A DNA stretch of 64,000 bases from Bolinopsis microptera (taxonomy: Eukaryota; Ctenophora; Tentaculata; Lobata; Bolinopsidae): NCBI RefSeq assembly GCF_026151205.1, contig NC_087079.1, positions 14,074,445 through 14,138,444 on the forward strand. Reading direction: 5' to 3'. This document shows, piece after piece, positions 1-46,014 of the stretch (position 1 is the stretch's first letter; each line of letters starts with the position of its first letter). The notes under the pieces are model-generated. The model did no database searches. It was not told the origin of the DNA and worked only from the letters and a program-made list of their open reading frames with translations. A program made the translations under genes and the position numbers.

Positions 1-309
1 ACAAAATTTTTTTTAAGTAAAACAAAATTTAAATTTTATTGCCATTACAATGAATAATGATATCATAATAAATATAAGTAGACATCCGATAATAAACTTG
101 TTACATCCAGTACAACCCAAGATGTCAGCCGACACGACTTACAAAAATAAAGAAAGCTAGCATGTTATGTTCATTGTTCATAGTTTATCTAACGAGCATG
201 CTTAGCACTTAGGCTGTACGGAAATAGCTTTAATTCTACGTCATATTAAAAACTTTACATCATTTTTGAGATACAAAAATAAATTTTAAAATAAATAACT
301 CTTTTGCTG

Positions 310-419
310 CTTAGGCGCGGCACCGCGCTTGTTCCACATGCTATACAGTGTGTAGCAACACATCGCTGAAAACAGAAGCTGAATGAGCTATAACATATAA
401 GCAGTGCGCCGCGCCTAAA
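310..419. repeat. Small inverted-repeat element
   Basis: TTAGGCGCGG near 311 and CCGCGCCTAA near 410 face each other around about 90 bp, a MITE-like arrangement. Short arms, so low weight. Confidence 0.3.
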
Positions 420-1491
420 CCTAAATCCATAAACTTTAAATATTGTCAAGATATTAAACGAGTTTTGCAAAATAATATAACATGCTGACTTCGTAGGATA
501 TTACAATTATACCAGTGCCAGTTCCAAATGTGAGTCCGCGCTTAAACCAAAAGCAGTTGGCAAAAGGAGCCAGTTGCCTGCAAGAGCTTTACTAGCACCC
601 GATTTACCACTTTTGGAGCACAAACTCAAACCTAAAACCGGCCAAGCACAAAAATATGTTATCGCCACGATTGGGTGGATTGATTCCCAGAATATTTATC
701 AGCACGCGGCACTAATAATATATGAAGTTCATTATCGAATTTTAGATATGCCCTGGATCGTTTAACACATATGTAAAAGGTTATTAAAAAATAATTAATG
801 TTTGGTTCGTATAAATCGATATTAATCAATTATTTGAAATAGTATTTGTGTTTGTTATTATTAACTATTGAGTTGCGTTCGATTTAAATATTAAAACACT
901 ACTACAATAAATTTCACAAAACAAAACGACGGGGACACAGAAAGGAGGAGGACAACACATCACACGGACGGAAACTGCTGCTGTTGACGAGTATCTGATT
1001 ATATTAATTATGGGTCTTTTGTTCATTAAAATAAGTGTGATCATACTTCTAGAGTATATTGGGCTGACACAGTTGCTGCAAGGTTAACATTGGGGTCCAA
1101 AACCGGGAGTGTGATACAACTTAATTTCGCGTTACGTAGTAAGAGATACGAAATATAAAATATAAGATATAAGTGACGGTAGGTTCACGGATATAGCGCG
1201 GCGTCATTTCATTAATCTGGCGCGGTAAATCACGCTGGGTAATGAAATGATAGAGTTATACAATATTTAAGTTTCGCGCCGTACGTTTACACAATATATT
1301 TGTGAGTCCGTCCCACGTTCCAGACGTACACTCCAGACAAGTCCAGACACTAGTGTAAAGCGGGTGAGCTGATCAGTGTTCTGTGTTATATGTGTGAATA
1401 TATAGTTTCTATGTTTGACTGTGGTGTGTATTGTGTGTGTTATTTTGTGTGTGTAGTATGAAATCTATATGGACTAGTTTGTATGTTCTTA
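420..1491. other. Non-genic; possible primer-binding-site-like motif
   Basis: No gene. TTGGGGTCCAAAACCGGGAG at 1090 begins with TGG after a CA, as LTR-retrotransposon primer binding sites do, but no second LTR or gag/pol is visible. Confidence 0.2.
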
Positions 1492-1743
1492 TTATAGGCA
1501 CATGTCATTTCCATCAAAGTTGAGTTCTGACCATTCATCAGTGTTTCCAGCTTTTTGAGCATTGAGTAGCATAGTTTTAATGCGACCTTTAACAAGTGCA
1601 ATTGGGGACGAGAAGTCAATCTTACTAGAAGGTTTAAGGAATTTATTCCACATATTCGAGGTTTTATATACAAACAAATTGGTTGCAGCGGGGTTAATAT
1701 AGTAGTTATCACGTCGGGGTGACTTTTGAAATAAATTGTACAT
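1492..1743 (-). pseudogene. Probable non-LTR retrotransposon (LINE) reverse transcriptase C-terminal remnant
   Basis: An 83-residue open stretch with the pattern seen at the C-terminus of LINE reverse transcriptases: a basic RRDNYYINP-like segment, then VYKTSNMWNKF (the 'WN' motif) and SSPIALVKGRIKTML. It is stopped in frame immediately upstream and has no RT core nearby, so it would be a 5'-truncated copy. The family was judged by pattern only. Confidence 0.35.
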
Positions 1744-2637
1744 CGGTATTGGAGTGTGAAGTTAGATTGAGTAAAGGTACATGGTAGCTTTGGTATAGGT
1801 ACAAAGTTTTAGGCAAATAGTATAGCAGGGCTAGCACGAAATTTATTGTCCATTGTTAATGGACTAACCCGGTGCGCGCTACTTCGTAGCGTACTTGCCT
1901 CAGGCTTTGCTCTAACCAAAGCCCTTTCACTTGCAGTAGCGCTGAGCGCTCGACCGCTTGTGAAACAAGCACGTCACGCAGTACGCGTATACACATGGCT
2001 ATGTGAACCTCGGGCTAGTTCACAAAATAACGTGGAGTCATGAATCAAAGTCTCAAAAATTATTTTAGGGATTAGGAGAACAGGTTTTAAATTTTGGTAT
2101 TATTTAATAACAAGCAAAACAAATCATATCATAAAATAAAGGTGAATAATTTAACCTTGATGGCGCGCCGCGCATTTACAAAACCTCAACCTCATGTCAC
2201 ATGTCACTATACACTGAATTTTTGACCTAAACCAATATTTAGTAGATCCTTTAACTTGAAATAAATAAGAAGTTGTGGAAGTTGTTCTCTAATCGACACC
2301 TTTTTGGTAGACCGGGACCCGAACTTCCATTTGATTTACCAAACCTAGAAAACCTAGCATTTTAATTGAATTGAAATTTAATAGAGTTGAAAATTTATTA
2401 TCATGTCAAATAACGACAATGTTCACTTAAAACAAAGTATGAATATCATGTACCAGAACTTGCTCGAGAAGTTTATAGAAATTTATTGCACTTACAGTTA
2501 TTTTTGAGAGTCAGTGGTTCTATATTATCATGTGCTAACCATTTCATGTTTCGATTTAATACTGTGCCAAAGTTTGTGTGTCAAATGTATGAGTACTGGA
2601 AAATTGTAAGGTGACCTGCTGTATTTCTGGTGTTCCA

Positions 2638-2705
2638 GTGGTCGCTCGAAGATACTCGTGATCGGAAGATTACGGGTTTGAGACCCGTAATCCGTGGAAA
2701 TCCGT
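2638..2705 (+). repeat. tRNA-derived SINE-like fragment (box B)
   Basis: GGGTTTGAGACCC resembles a tRNA T-arm/box B inside a stem that continues ATTACGGG/CCCGTAAT. No good box A is visible, so it is either a decayed SINE or a chance hairpin. Confidence 0.25.
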
Positions 2706-3084
2706 GATAGAGGGTGAAATGAGAAGGACCCTATCAGAAAATCTAACCTTCAGTAGTTCAGAATGATTATCTTTGGTTTCATCCTTATGTAGCAAAGAAA
2801 CGTTTTATAAATCTTTACTCCATTGGGAAGTATGAATAAATTACATTTTATAATGTTGTTGTTATTCATGATTAATATTTGATAAATTATTACTTTTAAA
2901 TTTGATGGAGAAATAGTTACTGTATATTTTTCCATGTAGTGCAATGATACTTTGTAGACATTAGTGATGATGTTATGTCATAATTTTTACTTTACTGTTA
3001 CTTTTACTGATTGAGGGTACTTTTCTATAAGATTTGAAGTCTTGCAAGGGTGCTCTCCAGTATGTGTGCCAAGTGGTTAGATAT

Positions 3085-3166
3085 GTTTGGGCGCAGTTGG
3101 TTAGTGTGCTACTCTTTTTGTCTACAGGCCCCGAGGTATCAAGGTCGAATCCATGAAGCTGCAATT
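3085..3166 (+). repeat. tRNA-related SINE-like sequence
   Basis: GGCGCAGTTGGTTAGTGTGC fits an internal polymerase III box A, and GGTCGAATCC about 45 bp later resembles box B with one base missing. It does not fold as an intact tRNA, hence SINE-like. Confidence 0.4.
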
Positions 3167-3332
3167 TGCTTAACTAGATAAAAAGTAAGAGAGTGAACCA
3201 ACCCTAAGTAGTGAAGAGTTAGTTTGTTTTTTTAAAATTTCTAATTTAAGTCCTCACCTACTTTTATAAAACTAACAAATGGTAAAATTTGCAGCATAAT
3301 GTAAACAACTGTTAAGTATCATTTTACTTAAC

Positions 3333-36953
<33,621 letters not shown>

Positions 36954-37078
36954 CATTTTACAATGTGATATTTTCGAACTACGTGAAAATAATGAATAGA
37001 TGTCTTTAAACAATTTAAAATACTGAATTCGCAAAAAAGATAATTTTGGATTGGAACTCTGTATAATATATCATCGAT

Positions 37079-37084
37079 AATAAA
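37079..37084 (+). terminator. Possible poly(A) signal of the PCTAIRE kinase
   Basis: AATAAA 126 bp after the predicted stop and before the convergent GPCR stop. It is the first such hexamer in the 3' region. Confidence 0.4.
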
Positions 37085-37141
37085 AAACTCAAATGAAAAC
37101 TGTCACATTGTCCCTCTTAAGGACCACACAAACATGCTACT

Positions 37142-37464
37142 CTACGAATCTACCGCAGAAGTCGTTCGTGTTTCATAAATGTCAGTTGTTACACTTGATT
37201 TACAACTCAAAATATTGACTACAAACCTCCTAAAACCGTTCATCGTTCCCATATAAATAAAAGGGTTGATCACAACGTTAAGTGACATCATGTATATTCT
37301 AAACAAATAAAACCAATCTGGCAATATTCGGGATTGGGCACCTGCATATCCTGCTATACTTTGTATAAATAAAGGAATGTACGAGAACATCATAGACCAG
37401 TAGATGAGGGTAAGGGTAATGTAGGTTTTTTGGTAGGCTGCAGTGTTACCTTTTAGGTTTCTAC
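37142..37464 (-). CDS. GPCR exon 6 (TM6, TM7, C-tail)
   Basis: Acceptor TTTACACTCAG. Encodes TM6 (LIYWSMMFSYIPLF), TM7 (MMSLNVVINPFIYMG), helix 8 and a Ser/Thr-rich tail ending in SAVDS. Stop TAG at 37142-37144. Confidence 0.9.
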
Positions 37465-39015
37465 CTGAGTGTAAATAGAGGGTTCATAATATATATTGTC
37501 ATAAAAGTTAAAGTGGGCGCATAAAAGTTGATGTGGGCGATTTATATACATTATATGTGTTTCAAATTGCTAATATAGATAAAGATTCTCGAACTGAACT
37601 TCAAATCGCACTGCTCTAGTCTGAGTTTCATTTACATACATTATGAAACAAAGCACGTTATAATGGATACTTCATTGGTAATGGACGGATGGATTGTGTT
37701 ACGAAATAAGTTGCACGAATGAAAATTAAGTATTATAGTAAGGATTATAGCTGTACCTTGATACTTCATTACACACATCATGACGCTGTTACAGACGAAA
37801 GTAAGAATTAGAGGTGGTGTAAGATACAGTCCTGCCAGAAGTATTCCCTCTTTTCTGAACTGAACTATAGGAAGGCAGTTTCCTGAGTATGGGTCGTAGA
37901 AAGCATAACTTGGTCCTGAAAATGGACTCATTCTGTTTGTGAAATCTTATGGATAGAATTTACATATAAAAGATCTTGTTTTTATTCCAAATTTCCTTAA
38001 AATTAGTAACTGGTTGAAAATATCGTCGGTGACTTACCTGGTAAAATATTCATAATGACAGGCAGCAAAAACGCCAATAACGCTAACAGGCCCAATGCCC
38101 CATAGATATGGTAATCTTTAATCCAGCCTCTCTCGCTCCGAGACTTGGTTATCATCCAGGCCCGATAAATGGACATACCCATCACGATCAACACTTCCAC
38201 CTCTCCCAGAGCATAACTCATGTTACCTGAAGTCACGCTGTGTTATTGGTAAACAGAGACTTTTTCCCGGTTCCCGGTTTATAGTTGCATCATGTTCCCG
38301 ACAAATGTTTCACACTTTTGGAAAATCTGGGCGTTTCGAACCGATTTATGTTCATAGTATCGAAATTAGATACGAGTTTAAATACTTTAATTAAATGACT
38401 TGAACTTAAAATAAATGTATGCATGCGTAGTACGAACCTACATAAAAGCAGGCAAATTCTCCCAACAACCAGCGTTTGCTAGCTATGGTAATGAACACAG
38501 GAACATAAATAGTCCAGCTCATCAGGAAGTCTGTTATTGCTAGCCATCTCAAGAACAGTAAAGATACTCGCTCCATCTTCATAACCTGTGAAATCAGCTT
38601 TATCAGGGTCAATTAAGGCTTAATCAGGGTTACAGCATTAAGATGTGAGGTTAAAAACCTGGATTGTAAAGAAACAATCATTCTTATACTGGTATGGGTT
38701 TAAAGAACCGAATATTTAAAACGTTGTCTTACCTTGCGAATAAACGAAGCATAGACGACCAAAAGATTACCAACAGTTCCCGTCAGAATTACCGTGAAAC
38801 CGAGCAGTAACATCAAAGGTCTCACTTCTGAAATGGAAGGCATTTAGATTTCAGTTTTTTGAATGTTTACTCGTTGAAAGCTCGTTAGAGATAATTAATT
38901 TGATGGATTAAGTTGATAAAGGAAGGAGAGTGCGGTTTTTACCTGGTGACCAGTGAAGGAACTCTTCCATGTCAGTTATATTCGTTATATTGGTTGAGTC
39001 TACTAGCGAATTCAT
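37142..39015 (-). CDS. Divergent rhodopsin-like (class A) GPCR, 6 exons, 328 aa
   Basis: Seven-transmembrane receptor; ligand unknown. Minus-strand exons in coding order: 39015-38943, 38827-38733, 38585-38438, 38226-38038, 37915-37757, 37464-37142. They sum to 987 nt with matching phases. Seen: two N-glycosylation sites (N9, N12); TM1 GNLLVVY (N45); TM2 LAITD (D75, the 2.50 position); ECL1 W95 and C102 (3.25) with its ECL2 partner C182; R127 exactly 25 residues after C102, as expected for R3.50; TM7 NPFIY (288-292) and an FRRF helix 8. Odd: the DRY motif reads YRA, CWxP of TM6 reads SYIP, and TM4 lacks the usual Trp. Position 3.32 is Ser, which argues against an aminergic receptor. It is convergent with the PCTAIRE kinase. 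Family beyond class A is not recognised. Confidence 0.88.
37757..37915 (-). CDS. GPCR exon 5 (ECL2, TM5)
   Basis: Acceptor TCCATTTTCAG, donor GTACAG. Encodes ECL2 with SGNCLP and TM5 GLYLTPPLILTFVCNSVMM. Confidence 0.87.
38038..38226 (-). CDS. GPCR exon 4 (TM3-TM4)
   Basis: Acceptor GTGACTTCAG, donor GTAAGT. Encodes VLIVMGMSIYRAWMITKSRS (end of TM3, ICL2) and the TM4 helix LGLLALLAFLLPVIMNIL. Confidence 0.88.
38438..38585 (-). CDS. GPCR exon 3 (TM2, ECL1)
   Basis: Acceptor GATTTCACAG, donor GTTCGT. Encodes the LAITD helix and KRWLLGEFACFY, with the conserved ECL1 Trp and TM3 Cys. Confidence 0.88.
38733..38827 (-). CDS. GPCR exon 2 (TM1)
   Basis: Acceptor CCATTTCAG, donor GTAAGA. Encodes EVRPLMLLLGFTVILTGTVG followed by NLLVVYASFIRK, a clear first transmembrane helix with the class A GN pair. 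Confidence 0.88.
38943..39015 (-). CDS. GPCR exon 1 (extracellular N-terminus)
   Basis: ATG at 39015. Encodes MNSLVDSTNITNIT...FLHWSP with two N-I-T glycosylation sequons. Donor GTAAAA, phase 1. The start is the first Met in the open stretch that splices in phase to TM1. Confidence 0.75.
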
Positions 39016-39809
39016 TGCGAATAAGCTAATCTACAAAGTATATGTTATGAACACAAACAATTCATGAGTTGAACATGTAGAAGCAATGTGGGCATTTAAA
39101 TTTGAAATCCTAGTATAAATAACTGTAATTGCAAACAATAGCTAGATTAATCTCAATAAATATGGATGAAGCACAATTTAGGCTTTCGAAAATAAACTGA
39201 CAGTAAATTGATATCCAAAGAATTGTTTCGCAGACACTGCCATTGCATAACAATTTCATAATCCTCAACTTACAAGTTACAACTCATAATTAAAAAGGAA
39301 TTGACTAGTGTAATAGGAAATGACAATAGCAACATTTTGTTTCATCACAATATGAGAGTCAGTGTCAGCGAACTGCTCGGTTACCGGACAACAAATGTAG
39401 TTTAAAGTTTTATTCTGAAGTGGATATAGTCTGTGACATCTGGCTTTAAAAAGATAAAGGCCGCTGCTAAGAGTAATAAACTTTAATACCCTTCTATAGG
39501 GGTGTCAGTCGAGAAATAATATTCGTAATTCTATATATATATATTAGATATTAATATATTCGTATAACGTAAGGTATAATATGTAGAAACTATATTATGT
39601 AACTATAATGTGCTGCAACAGTTCCTTAGTCCATTGTTGAATCTGAGATCAATTGTGTAACTATCTTTGTTGGCCTAAGTAGCTGGCCATATTTGGACGT
39701 GTAAATTTAACCATGGAAATCTGGCACTAGATTAGACACTCGCAAATACACCACAAAGTGTTTATTTAATTTAAAAGAATTTGTAATTATTTAAAATGTC
39801 TGCTACCAT
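39016..39809. other. Region upstream of the GPCR
   Basis: Likely promoter/5' region of the minus-strand GPCR; no element identified. A (TA)n tract lies near 39535. Confidence 0.35.
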
Positions 39810-40205
39810 TTATCGTAGGTGAAAATAATGTGTTTGTCTAGTTTCTAGCATTTTTGACTTTAAAATGTCATGCTCTATACGATTCATACTCAAACTGACA
39901 CAGTTAAACAATGGCTTATATTCCTCCGCTCTTCCCCAAGCTGCTAACATAATAGTAATATAGCACGTAACAAGATAAGGAATAGAGGTGTATGTGGAGA
40001 GATGAAGGCTCATTAATAGGATCATTATAACAAAGTGACCGGCCCATTGTTGACTTGTCGAGACATTTGACAGGTGACTAAGTGTAGGTACAGTATAACA
40101 CACCTCGCCAACAATACAACTCAAAAAGCAAAGTCTAGTGGCATCTGGCTCCAAAAGCAAATACCAACACGAACTATCAAACACCGTTACTACTGATACT
40201 AACAC
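39810..40205 (-). other. Uncertain membrane-protein-like ORF (131 codons)
   Basis: Contains hydrophobic stretches (for example FVIMILLMSLHLSTY and SIPYLVTCYITIMLAAW), one N-glycosylation sequon and a basic tail, as in part of a multi-pass receptor. No family is recognised. The 5' end overlaps a 40-bp tandem duplication (40158-40235), and stops lie just upstream, so if real it is one exon of a larger or decayed gene next to the GPCR promoter. Confidence 0.25.
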
Positions 40206-43200
40206 GAACTATCAAACACCGTTACTACTGGTTAATACTGGTTACTACTGATACTGATTAGATAACGAAAAGTTAGACTTAGTCATTAACCAGGTGGGGT
40301 CTATGAACGCGAGAATTGGGGAGAAATCAATGCTGTCTGAATTGTTGCATTCCCAAAATACTCTATTTTATCTCAACACAATAATTCCCCGGCTCACAAT
40401 TCCAGTACCTGTGTCTGAACTGCCATTTCCTTAACAGCCTGTCGATCACCTGCACATTTAGCTACTGTTAAAAGAGCACTGAGCAGTTAAGAACCAATTG
40501 TTGGTAAACAGTAAAGATATACTTGTAGTTCTTCATGTGACGAAATGAAGCCCTCCCGCTGTAATGGCGTGTCAAAACGCAAAGCAGAAGGGAGAGGAGA
40601 ATCATGTACTAACTACTAAGTCAAATTACAGGAACCCCTTTATTTAACCCTTTATTTAATTCTTTAATTCAGACCGGAGTTTATATATATAATCCCCACT
40701 TCCCTGAGAGGACCATAGAGTTAAGGGTATAATACTACTGCATGTTGGATAATTAAAATAATATATCATAGCTAATGCAAATAGTAAAATATAAAAACAG
40801 CACATGACACTTATTCATGCCGTATAGTTCTCGATGCTGTGAAGATAGTGCACACTGCACACCTCATCGTTACTTAAGAATATAAAACAACCCATTATTT
40901 AATTAACACGGTAACCCTTTTAGTTTCCATAGCGGACAAAATAAAACCGGTTGATATCACCACAGGCTAGGAAGGAGTGTCATTATAACCTAGTTGTTCA
41001 TATATACATGTGTCTTTATCAGAAAGATGATATGTTGGCTAAAGCACCTGTTGGATGGTTATAACGTTCGTGTCAGATCGAGATTTGAGACTTCTTAGGT
41101 GGTTCATGGGCTTGGTGTCTTTTAAGTGATGAGATGTTTTTAAATATAGTTTGTAAAAAATGTGGTGTTAGCATTGATGTGCAGTTCCAACACAGTTAGA
41201 ATGGTGCTCAATCAGCTTCGCAGGGTGCACAATCGATCCAAATTCAAATTATGTACAACAAAGGGCGTTGACGATGATAAGCCTAGAATATGTGCCATGC
41301 CCTTATTGCCCATAGCCCATTGTATCGTCGGATTTGAATAAGCTGAAATTAGCTGATAGCTACTGGCAACTTAGCCACCAGAGGGCCATACGAATCGTTT
41401 GGCGGTGGCATGCTAACAAGGAGAGGACTTTTAGAACATCTAACTGCGCCCCGCGCCAAAATGGACCCATAAAAAGTACCCTGCATTTGAAAAGATTGTG
41501 CGGGTCCAAATCCTGCTGAAATTCCATAATCAATATTCATAAGTAAAACTATCTTATGCATATAAAATGGTTTTTATAACCTTACCGCTTAAATCGATAG
41601 AAAAGGGAGTTAGCACTCTAAGAATTACGTTGAATATTAATATGTAGGATGGTTAGGATAAATCCTGTACTTTCTAAAAAGGGTTTCTCTTTCTTAGTTC
41701 GCGGATTAGCTTATTGTTCCATTCTTGAATTTCAGTGTACATTGACATTCTGACTTGCTTAGTTATCACAAGTCATTTATCAATCGACTGCACTGGGAGA
41801 ATTATCCCGGAGCCAGGATACTAAGGACATGAACTGGAGAAATCTAATACTACTGGATAAATGTAGACAGGAAAAACACGTACTCAAAAATTGCATGCAG
41901 CTGCAGGTTATTTAACCAAAGACATACGGCCACGGTAGGGCCTGTCGTGATATCATGGACCCACCGTATGCGGTATGTTACATACGGTGGGTAGTTGCAA
42001 GCAATGTTTAAATCCGATCATCAAAGCCTCCAAATTCAGAATGAGTTTTTTAAAACTCATTCTGATACTCATAAGGTATAAATTAACAGCCTTCATCTGT
42101 GACGCAATATATAATATATATATATATAAAAACGGCAATATATAAAAACCGTATTTTATTTGAATTGGTCCAAACGTATAAAATTGGATATCCTGGATAT
42201 ACGAATTATCTGTCATTATACTATTTTAAATGTGCAGATAGGTCGGTTATAAACAGTTCATATTAAGAAAGTCTGCTTTGCTAACCATTCTAATGACTGT
42301 CGGTTGATTTCCTCAAAAAAAGTCATCAGAAGATGTGATGGCCCCGTCAAGTCTTGACCAAACTCAACATAGGTCACATATTATAGGTAAGTAATTTGTT
42401 GCAATATAAGATCTATCGGTAATCGCAGATTTTGCCTTTTGGAGATACGATTTGGTTTTCTGCTTCAAGGTTCGACCGACATTTTGCTTTTCCATTATCT
42501 TATAGCGTTTTTCCAGTTAATGTTATCCAAGTGCCAAGGTGCTTAAAAAAATGAAAAGATTCATGCCTCGGCTAGCACCTATAGAAATGAAAGAAACGAT
42601 CAAGAAACACTTATCAATAATGACGGAATAAAAACTAATACTCTCTTTTGTATTGATTTGTAATGATGTATTTTAATGATCTCAATGTTAAACCTTGGCA
42701 ATTCGATTAAGTTCCGTAAAATCGTGTGTCCATTTGAACAAAAGGTCAATAAAAAAAGATTGTTTCCCAATAAATAATGTGTTCGTAATTCGTATCAATA
42801 TGTGAACCTTTTGAGGTGTAGTTTAGTGGCAAACCAGTGTATGTGAAAAAGCTTCTAGTGCGGTTCCAGCCAGCACCAACCGGTGTCTACTAGCCGGTAT
42901 CTGGATGCTAGGTTTAAAATACAAATGAGACGTCAATGTATCATGGTTTCAAGCTTACTGCTTAATAGCACGAAATCTGGTTGCTCAGAGTTGTCAATAC
43001 GAAGCTTTATTCTCCAACACTACGAAAATTGGAAAAAACATAAAGCTGTTAATTTTTAAACCGTTCTAGAACCTACGTTAACAACCTGGTGACAAGCCGA
43101 GAAGACATCTAGGTGCCCGATATAGAACATAATTAACAGAAGAGTAAAGACAAGTCGAATCCAATTAGAAATCGTGTACCACGTTAGGAATTGAGAAATC

Positions 43201-44516
43201 ACATTAAACACTGGACAATTATTTGATGACTAGTTATTGAAAAGTTGAAACTATTGAAAAAACATTTAGGCACCTAAATGGCTACTCTAGAGTCTAGACT
43301 GTTGAACCCTAGCCCTCTACTAAGGATCGGTACATCGTTTATACGGATAGTTCCTTGCACAATACACATTGCAGTTATAGACACCACATACATGATATAC
43401 TAATGAAAAGTTTCGTGTGCTGATCTCGTAGCCCTACAGTGTGGGGGACCTTTAATATATTCTAATAAACTTACTCTGGAAACTTGTTAAGGAAACATAA
43501 AGTAATTAAAATGAATCACGCTAGCTAAACCAATAAATAACCTAGGTATCTTCAATCTTCATTCCATGGACCTAAAAACTTAACCAATGTTAACAATGTG
43601 TCAACGCTGATAAGTTTTTTTAAGAAATTACGATTTCAAGTTTGAAATTCAACCCGTCATACTCTGCATCATCAAAGTAGTTTACAATTCGACATTTCAG
43701 GTGAGAAAAAAGGAAAGAAATCCAAAAACACGACCACTGTCTGAAGAGATTTCCTGAGTCACTTGAAGTTCCAGCTCAGCAGAGGAAAAGAATTCCGCTC
43801 TTCTCGAGAAATGAAATCGGAAGAAATTATACGGAAAATAGTGTCACGCAACAAATTTGTCCGAAAGTGACCATGTTACATAGAAAAGAGATGATTGATT
43901 CGTTTACAGTTGTAAAAACGTCTGTATAGACATAAGACAAGTTTATTGAAAAATTTGTTTTTTAGTTTCCATAATAAACGTTGATTGACTGAGTAAGTTT
44001 TGTTGTTTTAAAATAGTCCGTATCAATCGATATTGGATAGGGTTGATTTTTACCATTTTACAAAATCGTTCATTGTTTAAGCGAATTTTATGAGGCAATT
44101 AGTTTTCATCAAAATGCCAGTGCGATCTTTTAAAATATCCCCAATTATAGATTCTGAAGAAACTGAACGCTACAATTTTTATTGGGATCTTCGTTGTGTT
44201 AGATTTGATATAGACATTAATTTACAATACTAATTATGTTACAGTTAGACATAGTTTCAGAATAGGTTGAAATAGTAAAATATTTTCGTCATTTATTGTA
44301 TCGATAGACCGTAAATTTAGTTGTATAGACATGAAAGCTTTTTATTTGTGAATATCAATTGCATGATGTCAATATCGGTCCCAGTCGATCAAAGAATGAC
44401 ATTACAATGACATTACATTGTTCAAAATCCATCAGGTGATTACTAAAAGTTCCTACTTCCTTGAATATTTTTATATAGGGAAGTTTCTCTAATACACAGA
44501 TAGAGATATTTTGATG
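40206..44516. other. Intergenic, no gene seen
   Basis: AT-rich. Contains hairpins at 41959-41992 (12-bp arms) and 42037-42064 (13-bp perfect arms, 2-nt spacer) and a possible SINE fragment at 41030. Confidence 0.5.
41030..41090 (+). repeat. Possible tRNA-related SINE fragment
   Basis: TTGGCTAAAGCACCTG followed by GAGATTTGAGAC resembles degraded box A and box B at tRNA-like spacing. Weak. Confidence 0.2.
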
Positions 44517-45190
44517 GGTATAGGACACTAGGGCGTAGGAAACAAGGGCGGTAGACGCAAGAGCGGAGGACACGAGGGCGTTACTTTCCTAAAAGGGTGG
44601 AAACGAGGTTGAATCACATGATTCATTTTATTATGGACACGAATGCGGAACAAAAACCGTCTTAAATGATGGTCGTTCTAACTGAAAGGATTGGTGGTTT
44701 GAAATTAAGTAAACTAAACACACCTCAGTGAAATTCGTCTACTCAAAGTAAATACCCGTCCTGGTACGTACTATCCATGATCTAAACCCGGGTAACCGTA
44801 GCGTCAGTGACTGCGATATTTTGAGGCCAAGTTTGTCACATGAACAATGAACATCTAGGCAGTGTTTGATTGGTCTAAGCACGTTAACCAAACCCCAAAA
44901 TTTGCTGCTGAGTTGGCTGAGATATTAAGGAAAATCTCTCAATTTTTGACTCGCTTAAACTGGGTGATTATTTGTCACATCACTATGTTTTGTTTCAAAT
45001 TTACACGTGAGTAGATTCAATTCTTCGAGCTAAGCTTTACCTCAACCAGACCGTTTGTCCATGTTAAAGTGATTCATGTGATTCGCCCTCGTGTCCACCC
45101 TTTTAAAAAATTACCGCCCTTGTGTCCTACGCCTTCGTGCCCTCCAATACTGTGTCTACCGCTCTGGCCTCGTGTCCGGTCCCCATTTTG
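44517..45190. mobile_element. Inverted-repeat element with GGACACGAGGGCG subterminal motifs
   Basis: The left block 44517-44637 and right block 45065-45190 are inverted copies: CTAAAAGGGTGGAAACGAGG...AATCACATGA against the reverse complement TTAAAAGGGTGGACACGAGG...AATCACATGA. Each block has several GGACACGAGGGCG/CAAGAGCGG variants. About 670 bp, no coding capacity: a MITE or foldback element. Confidence 0.6.
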
Positions 45191-45424
45191 ATGTCTCATT
45201 CAAAAATACTAAAGTTTTCGGAACGTATAGTAGTGTTCCAACCGGCCGGGTTTTATGGAAGTTTCTTTGGCACAGTGCCAGAATAAACTTATAGTTATAC
45301 TTATAGTTTGATGGTCAATTTTAAAGGGATCAAGGAAGGAGGCAACTTACATGAGTTTATGAGCTGACAGCCGAATGAAAACAGTTGACGTTTATTGATC
45401 ATCCTCCTAACTATGCTACTGCAG

Positions 45425-45660
45425 TAGGCTTAAATATATTCATTGGGTTGAGCTAATCCAATTTCGAACGGAGACGGTCACGAGACACGAGTATATTGAC
45501 CGCATACTGTAAGACTTTAATATATTCATTGGATTTGAGCTAATCCAATTCCGATAATTGGATTTGGGGCTGTCACGATCATTTTGACCGTAAGGCTTAA
45601 ATATATCCATTCAGCTAATGCTAATCCAATTGGAGACGATCACGGTTATATTTACTATTT
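45425..45660 (+). repeat. Degenerate tandem repeat, three units
   Basis: CTTAAATATATTCATTGG...GAGCTAATCCAATT...GTCACG recurs at about 45430, 45513 and 45597 with divergence. Confidence 0.6.
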
Positions 45661-46014
45661 TGCAATCGACTTTAGTAGTAGTAGTATCGGTCCAAAATAT
45701 GCATGACATCTGGCCAGTCCAATTGTAAGTGACTTAAAATTGAAACCTTTGACGAATAACTAATTATTTGGTCCTTCGTCGTGGAATTATGGATCTGAAT
45801 CTTACATGGGCTAAGGGGGCTAAGGTGTAGCCCCCGGCTACAGGTGGAACACCCGGCTAAGGTGTAAGGGATTGTTAGACTAGAAAATAAACCAAGGCGT
45901 AAAAGTTAATATTTGGATAGAGTCGATTTTCACAGATAATTGTCCTGCCCAGCTTAATCCAGTTAGATCTCTAACCAAGTACACATAACATGCACAACAA
46001 TGAACTTGAAGTAC

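Noticed and set aside
2638-3166. Functional tRNA genes
   Set aside because: Box A/B-like words are present, but acceptor stems and anticodon arms do not fold; SINE remnants are more likely.
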